In this document: one piece after another, positions 6,835 to 9,409 of the stretch
Numbering within the stretch: the first letter of the stretch is position 1
How the letters are laid out: every line of letters begins with the position of its first letter
Assembly: GCF_001280005.1 (NCBI RefSeq)
Contig: NZ_LGDW01000113.1
Location: forward strand, 1-9,409
DNA length: 9,409 nt
DNA from: Streptomyces sp. NRRL WC-3618
GTDB lineage: Bacteria > Actinomycetota > Actinomycetes > Streptomycetales > Streptomycetaceae
Direction of reading: 5' to 3'
Translations under genes and position numbers: made by a program
The notes under the pieces: model-generated
What the model was told of the DNA's origin: nothing
The model's input: the letters and a program-made list of their open reading frames with translations, nothing else
Databases searched by the model: none

Positions 6835-6863
6835 TTAACGCTTGGGATGCGGCGAACTACGCT
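6835..6863 (+). promoter_or_regulatory. Candidate nsdA promoter
   Basis: TTAACG (6835-6840) and TACGCT (6858-6863) are separated by 17 bp and resemble -35 and -10 boxes of the main vegetative sigma class: four of six consensus bases at -35, and the conserved T, A and final T at -10. This would start transcription near 6870 and give a leader of about 55 nt before the ATG at 6925. It is a by-eye call in a GC-rich region. Confidence 0.35.
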
Positions 6864-6912
6864 GGGTTTACGAATGCCGCATGGTTATGCCAGCGCGGCA
6901 GCCGTCTGTGTC

Positions 6913-6918
6913 GAGGGG
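6913..6918 (+). promoter_or_regulatory. Ribosome binding site of nsdA
   Basis: GAGGGG lies 6 nt before ATG 6925. In-frame upstream ATGs at 6847 and 6874 have no comparable purine-rich site, so this element decides the start. Confidence 0.65.
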
Positions 6919-6924
6919 TGGCGC

Positions 6925-8349
6925 ATGTCCAGGGAGCAACGCGGGCCGAACGAAAAACTCGGCACCGTTCTCGCCCTCGCGGGAATCAGCAACGCGGGAC
7001 TCGCGCGTCGCGTCAACGACCTTGGCGCCCAACGCGGGTTGACGCTTCGCTACGACAAGACGTCGGTGGCGCGCTGGGTGTCGAAGGGCATGGTGCCGCA
7101 GGGCGCCGCGCCGCACCTGATCGCGGCCGCCATCGGCCAGAAACTCGGCCGCCCGGTACCGCTCCACGAGATAGGCCTGGCGGACGCGGATCCCGCACCC
7201 GAAGTGGGCCTCGCCTTCCCCAGGGACGTCGGACAGGCCGTCCGCTCGGCCACCGACCTCTACCGTCTCGATCTCGCGGGCCGCCGCGCCGGCTCCGGCG
7301 GCATCTGGCAGTCGCTCGCCGGATCGTTCGCAGTGAGCGCATACGCAACGCCCGCCTCACGATGGCTGATAACCCCGGCCGACAGCTCGGTGGCACGCGA
7401 CGCGAGCCCCTCCGAGGGCTCCGGGGCACCGTTGAAAGTCGGCCACAGCGACGTGCAGAAGCTGCGGGAGGCCGCGGAGGACGCCAGGCGCTGGGACTCC
7501 AAGTACGGCGGTGGCGACTGGCGTTCGTCCATGGTGCCCGAGTGCTTAAGAGTGGAGGCGGCGCCCCTGCTGCTGGGGTCGTACTCCGACGAGGTGGGCC
7601 GCGCGCTGTTCGGGGCGTCCGCCGAACTCACCCGCCTCGCCGGGTGGATGGCCTTCGACACGGGCCAGCAGGAGGCCGCGCAGCGGTACTACATCCAGGC
7701 GCTGCGGCTCGCCCGAGCGGCGGCGGACGTGCCCCTGGGCGGCTATGTCCTCGCCTCGATGTCCCTGCAGGCGACCTACCGGGGCTTCGGCGACGAAGGC
7801 GTCGACCTCGCCCAGGCCGCCCTGGAGCGCAACCGGGGCCTCGCCACGGCCCGCACGATGAGTTTCTTCCGGCTGGTCGAGGCACGAGCCCACGCGCGCG
7901 CGAGTGACGCGCACGCGGCGGGCGCGGCGCTGCGTTCCGCGGAGGGCTGGCTGGAGCGGGCCCGTGAGGGCGACCACGACCCGTCGTGGCTCGGTTTCTA
8001 CGGCTACGACCGCTTCGCCGCCGACGCGGCCGAGTGCTACCGCGACCTGAAGGCACCACGCCAGGTCCGCCGTTTCACGGAGCAGGCGTTGTCGAAGCCG
8101 ACGGAGGAGTTCGTACGTTCGCACGGACTGCGGCTGGTCGTGTCCGCGGTCGCCGAGCTCGAGTCGGGCAATCTCGACGCGGCATGCGAGCAGGGCGTAC
8201 GGGCGGTGGAGGTCGCGGGGCGCATCTCCTCGGCGCGCACCACCGAGTACGTGAAGGATCTTCTGCACCGGCTGGAGCCCTACGGGGACGAACCGCGGGT
8301 GGTGGAGCTGCGCGAGCGGGCCAGGCCGTTGCTGATGACTCCGGCATAG
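6925..8349 (+). CDS. nsdA: NsdA-type HTH/TPR regulator, negative regulator of differentiation and antibiotic production
   Basis: The 474-residue protein (ATG 6925 to TAG 8349) matches the Streptomyces NsdA sequence as I remember it, from [20 protein letters not shown] to the C-terminal RARPLL. In S. coelicolor nsdA disruption raises antibiotic production and sporulation, so the protein acts as a repressor of both; its biochemical mode is unclear. Residues about 10-85 look like a helix-turn-helix unit ([12 protein letters not shown], then [16 protein letters not shown] and a helix ending [11 protein letters not shown]). From about 215 onward the protein is Ala/Leu-rich helical with TPR-like repeats, for example [18 protein letters not shown]. 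There is no signal peptide or membrane segment. Codon 208 is TTA, followed directly by the rare AGA, and ATA occurs at 7171 and 7369; such codons stand out in this GC-rich gene and TTA suggests dependence on the bldA tRNA. It is divergent from the asparagine-synthetase-like gene and followed by lhgO on the same strand. A paralogue of NsdA is the main alternative. Confidence 0.85.
   Translation: MSREQRGPNEKLGTVLALAGISNAGLARRVNDLGAQRGLTLRYDKTSVARWVSKGMVPQGAAPHLIAAAIGQKLGRPVPLHEIGLADADPAPEVGLAFPRDVGQAVRSATDLYRLDLAGRRAGSGGIWQSLAGSFAVSAYATPASRWLITPADSSVARDASPSEGSGAPLKVGHSDVQKLREAAEDARRWDSKYGGGDWRSSMVPECLRVEAAPLLLGSYSDEVGRALFGASAELTRLAGWMAFDTGQQEAAQRYYIQALRLARAAADVPLGGYVLASMSLQATYRGFGDEGVDLAQAALERNRGLATARTMSFFRLVEARAHARASDAHAAGAALRSAEGWLERAREGDHDPSWLGFYGYDRFAADAAECYRDLKAPRQVRRFTEQALSKPTEEFVRSHGLRLVVSAVAELESGNLDAACEQGVRAVEVAGRISSARTTEYVKDLLHRLEPYGDEPRVVELRERARPLLMTPA
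7546..7548 (+). promoter_or_regulatory. TTA (leucine) codon in nsdA
   Basis: Codon 208 of nsdA is TTA, in frame with ATG 6925 (Glu-Cys-Leu-Arg-Val). In Streptomyces TTA is read by the single tRNA made by bldA, which accumulates late in growth, so translation of this gene may be developmentally gated. I found no in-frame TTA in the other genes of the window. Confidence 0.85.
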
Positions 8350-8361
8350 TCGCCGCGGCGA
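8350..8361. repeat. 12-bp GC-rich palindrome directly after the nsdA stop
   Basis: TCGCCGCGGCGA is a perfect palindrome that starts at the base after the TAG stop. As RNA it could form only a short stem with a tight loop, so it is a weak terminator candidate. It could equally be a dimer binding site. Confidence 0.45.
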
Positions 8362-8395
8362 GGCGGTCGGGAGCCTGCCGGGAAATCACCGCGTC

Positions 8396-8416
8396 CGAAG
8401 CGTGCTCGAAGCGTGC
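8396..8416. repeat. 10-bp direct repeat upstream of lhgO
   Basis: CGAAGCGTGC occurs at 8396-8405 and again at 8407-8416, a period of 11 bp or about one helical turn. It lies 68 to 88 bp before the lhgO start in a 134-bp gap, a suitable place for an operator or activator site. No matching regulator is evident. Confidence 0.55.
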
Positions 8417-8466
8417 CCGCTCCCTGCGTTTGAAGTGACTGTCAGTGGCGCAGTGCACTATCGAAA

Positions 8467-8474
8467 GCAGGAGG
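8467..8474 (+). promoter_or_regulatory. Ribosome binding site of lhgO
   Basis: GCAGGAGG lies 9 nt before the GTG at 8484. Two other GTG triplets nearby (8474 and 8479) are out of frame, so 8484 is the only start that fits both the site and the protein. Confidence 0.75.
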
Positions 8475-8483
8475 TGGGGTGCG

Positions 8484-9409
8484 GTGGAGCTGACGCGTGG
8501 GTTCGCTTACGACTGTGACGTGCTGGTGATCGGTGGGGGGATCGTCGGCCTGTCGACGGCGTACGCGATCACGCGCGCCGCCCCGGGCACCCGGGTGACG
8601 GTGCTGGAGAAGGAGTCGGGCCCGGCGCGGCACCAGACGGGGCGCAACAGCGGGGTGATCCACAGCGGGATCTACTACCGTCCCGGCTCGCTCAAGGCCG
8701 AGTACGCGGTGCGGGGCGCCGCCGAGATGGTCAAGTTCTGCGCGGAGTACGGCATCCCGCACGCCGTCACCGGCAAGCTGATCGTCGCCACGGAGCGGGA
8801 CGAGCTGCCCCGGCTGCACGCCCTCGTCCAGCGCGGCCGGGAGAACGGCATTCCGGTACGGGAACTCGGCCCCACCCAGATCGGCGAGTACGAGCCGGAG
8901 GTGCGGGGACTCGCCGGCATACACGTGGGGACGACGGGCGTGTGCGACTACGTGGCGGTCGCCCGGCAGCTGGCCGAGTCCTCCGGGGCGGAGATCCGGT
9001 ACGGCGCCGAGGTCGTCCGGATCGACCGGCGGCCGCAGCTCGGGGTGGCCGTGCGGACGGCGGGGCCGGGGGGCGGCGAGATCGTCCGGGGGCGGGTGCT
9101 GGTCAACTGCGCCGGGCTGTACTGCGACGAGGTGGCCCGGCTGACCGGCGACGATCCCGGGATGCGGATCGTGCCGTTCCGGGGCGAGTACTTCACGCTG
9201 GCCCGGCCGGAGCTGGTGCGGGGGCTGGTGTATCCGGTGCCGGATCCGGCGTTCCCGTTCCTCGGGGTGCATCTCACCCGGGGGATCGACGGGGGCGTCC
9301 ACATCGGGCCCAATGCCGTGCCGGCGCTGGCCCGGGAGGGGTACGGGTGGGGGACCGTGCGGCTGCGGGAGCTGGGGGCGACCGGGGCGTGGCCGGGGTC
9401 GTGGCGGAT
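8484..9409 (+). CDS. lhgO: L-2-hydroxyglutarate oxidase, N-terminal part (3' end outside window)
   Basis: This is an FAD-dependent oxidoreductase that converts L-2-hydroxyglutarate to 2-oxoglutarate; the E. coli LhgO passes electrons to the membrane quinone pool. The window holds 308 codons from GTG 8484, about three quarters of the usual length of roughly 400, and the frame is still open at the edge. Residues 11-30 form the Rossmann dinucleotide-binding fold with GGGIVG (17-22), and Glu42 in TVLEKE closes the second strand. The family signature HQTGRNSGVIHSGIYYRPG is at 50-68, FRGEYF at 232-237 and FPFLGVHLTR at 257-266, followed by GPNAVPALAREGY and PGSWR, all matching E. coli LhgO as remembered. 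The frame is intact with no frameshift. It lies 134 bp after nsdA on the same strand, perhaps with its own promoter. A related DadA/GlpD-type oxidoreductase is the unlikely alternative. Confidence 0.9.
   Translation, partial: MELTRGFAYDCDVLVIGGGIVGLSTAYAITRAAPGTRVTVLEKESGPARHQTGRNSGVIHSGIYYRPGSLKAEYAVRGAAEMVKFCAEYGIPHAVTGKLIVATERDELPRLHALVQRGRENGIPVRELGPTQIGEYEPEVRGLAGIHVGTTGVCDYVAVARQLAESSGAEIRYGAEVVRIDRRPQLGVAVRTAGPGGGEIVRGRVLVNCAGLYCDEVARLTGDDPGMRIVPFRGEYFTLARPELVRGLVYPVPDPAFPFLGVHLTRGIDGGVHIGPNAVPALAREGYGWGTVRLRELGATGAWPGSWR

Larger units (their letters stand above)
6165..6924. other. Divergent intergenic region between the asparagine-synthetase-like gene and nsdA
   Basis: These 760 bp carry no open frame with convincing coding character. 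Frames crossing it are long only because stops are rare at this GC content, and they lack good ribosome binding sites. The region must hold promoters for both flanking genes. It contains three copies of a CAG-GGAGTTC-type motif (6281-6400), two matches to the AdpA consensus (6394-6403 and 6809-6818), a hairpin at 6557-6577, a strong 12-bp inverted repeat at 6586-6614, palindromes GGACCGGTCC (6611-6620) and CTGGATCCAG (6661-6670), and a possible promoter for nsdA (6835-6863). Confidence 0.7.

Noticed and set aside
5807..6838. A 343-codon plus-strand frame crossing the start of the asparagine-synthetase-like gene into the divergent region
   Set aside because: Arg/Pro-rich translation, no ribosome binding site, overlaps a well-supported gene on the other strand and its regulatory region.
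6646..6924. N-terminal extension of nsdA to upstream in-frame starts (6646, 6847, 6874)
   Set aside because: The extension has no family similarity I recognise and no good Shine-Dalgarno, whereas ATG 6925 has GAGGGG at proper spacing and matches the NsdA N-terminus.
8429..8461. A promoter with TTGAAG and CACTAT boxes before lhgO
   Set aside because: The spacing is 20 bp, outside the normal range, and neither box is a strong match.
1..9409. CRISPR arrays, tRNA or rRNA genes, insertion sequences, attachment sites
   Set aside because: No regularly spaced repeats, no cloverleaf or rRNA-like segments, no transposase or integrase frames and no terminal inverted repeats were seen.

Overview
High-GC actinobacterial chromosome, almost certainly Streptomyces. 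The evidence is the G/C-biased third codon positions, GTG starts, purine-rich ribosome binding sites, an AfsR-type BTAD regulator, a protein I recognise as NsdA, and a Streptomyces-style intergenic hairpin element. All calls rest on reading the sequence and on remembered families; no database search was run.

Layout, left to right. (1) 1-444, plus strand: the C-terminal end of a protein with an NPCBM/NEW2 carbohydrate-binding-like domain. (2) 431-3862, minus strand: a 1143-residue AfsR-like multidomain regulator (winged helix, BTAD, P-loop ATPase, TPR-like tail) whose last codons overlap gene 1 tail to tail by 14 bp. (3) 3863-3980: a short gap holding a repeat element with a strong hairpin, probably the terminator of the next gene. 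(4) 3981-6164, minus strand: an asparagine-synthetase-like protein that lacks the glutaminase cysteine and has a degenerate PP-loop, with no lasso-peptide partner genes beside it. (5) 6165-6924: a 760-bp divergent intergenic region rich in inverted repeats, recurring short motifs and two matches to the published AdpA consensus. (6) 6925-8349, plus strand: nsdA, a HTH/TPR-type regulator known in S. coelicolor as a negative regulator of differentiation and antibiotic production; it carries a TTA codon here. (7) 8350-8483: a gap with a palindrome and a direct repeat. (8) 8484 to the window end, plus strand: the N-terminal 308 residues of an L-2-hydroxyglutarate oxidase (LhgO).

How it may fit together. 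The asparagine-synthetase-like gene and the AfsR-like gene lie in tandem on the minus strand, separated by a probable terminator. They diverge from nsdA, so the 760-bp region should hold both sets of promoters. nsdA and lhgO are in tandem, 134 bp apart, and could be partly co-transcribed. Two regulators of the kind that control secondary metabolism flank a possible amide-bond-forming enzyme, which suggests a small developmentally tuned locus; that link is inference. The most useful direct observations are the TTA codon in nsdA (possible bldA dependence), the altered catalytic motifs of the asparagine-synthetase-like protein, the hairpin over its ribosome binding site, and the structured divergent promoter region.
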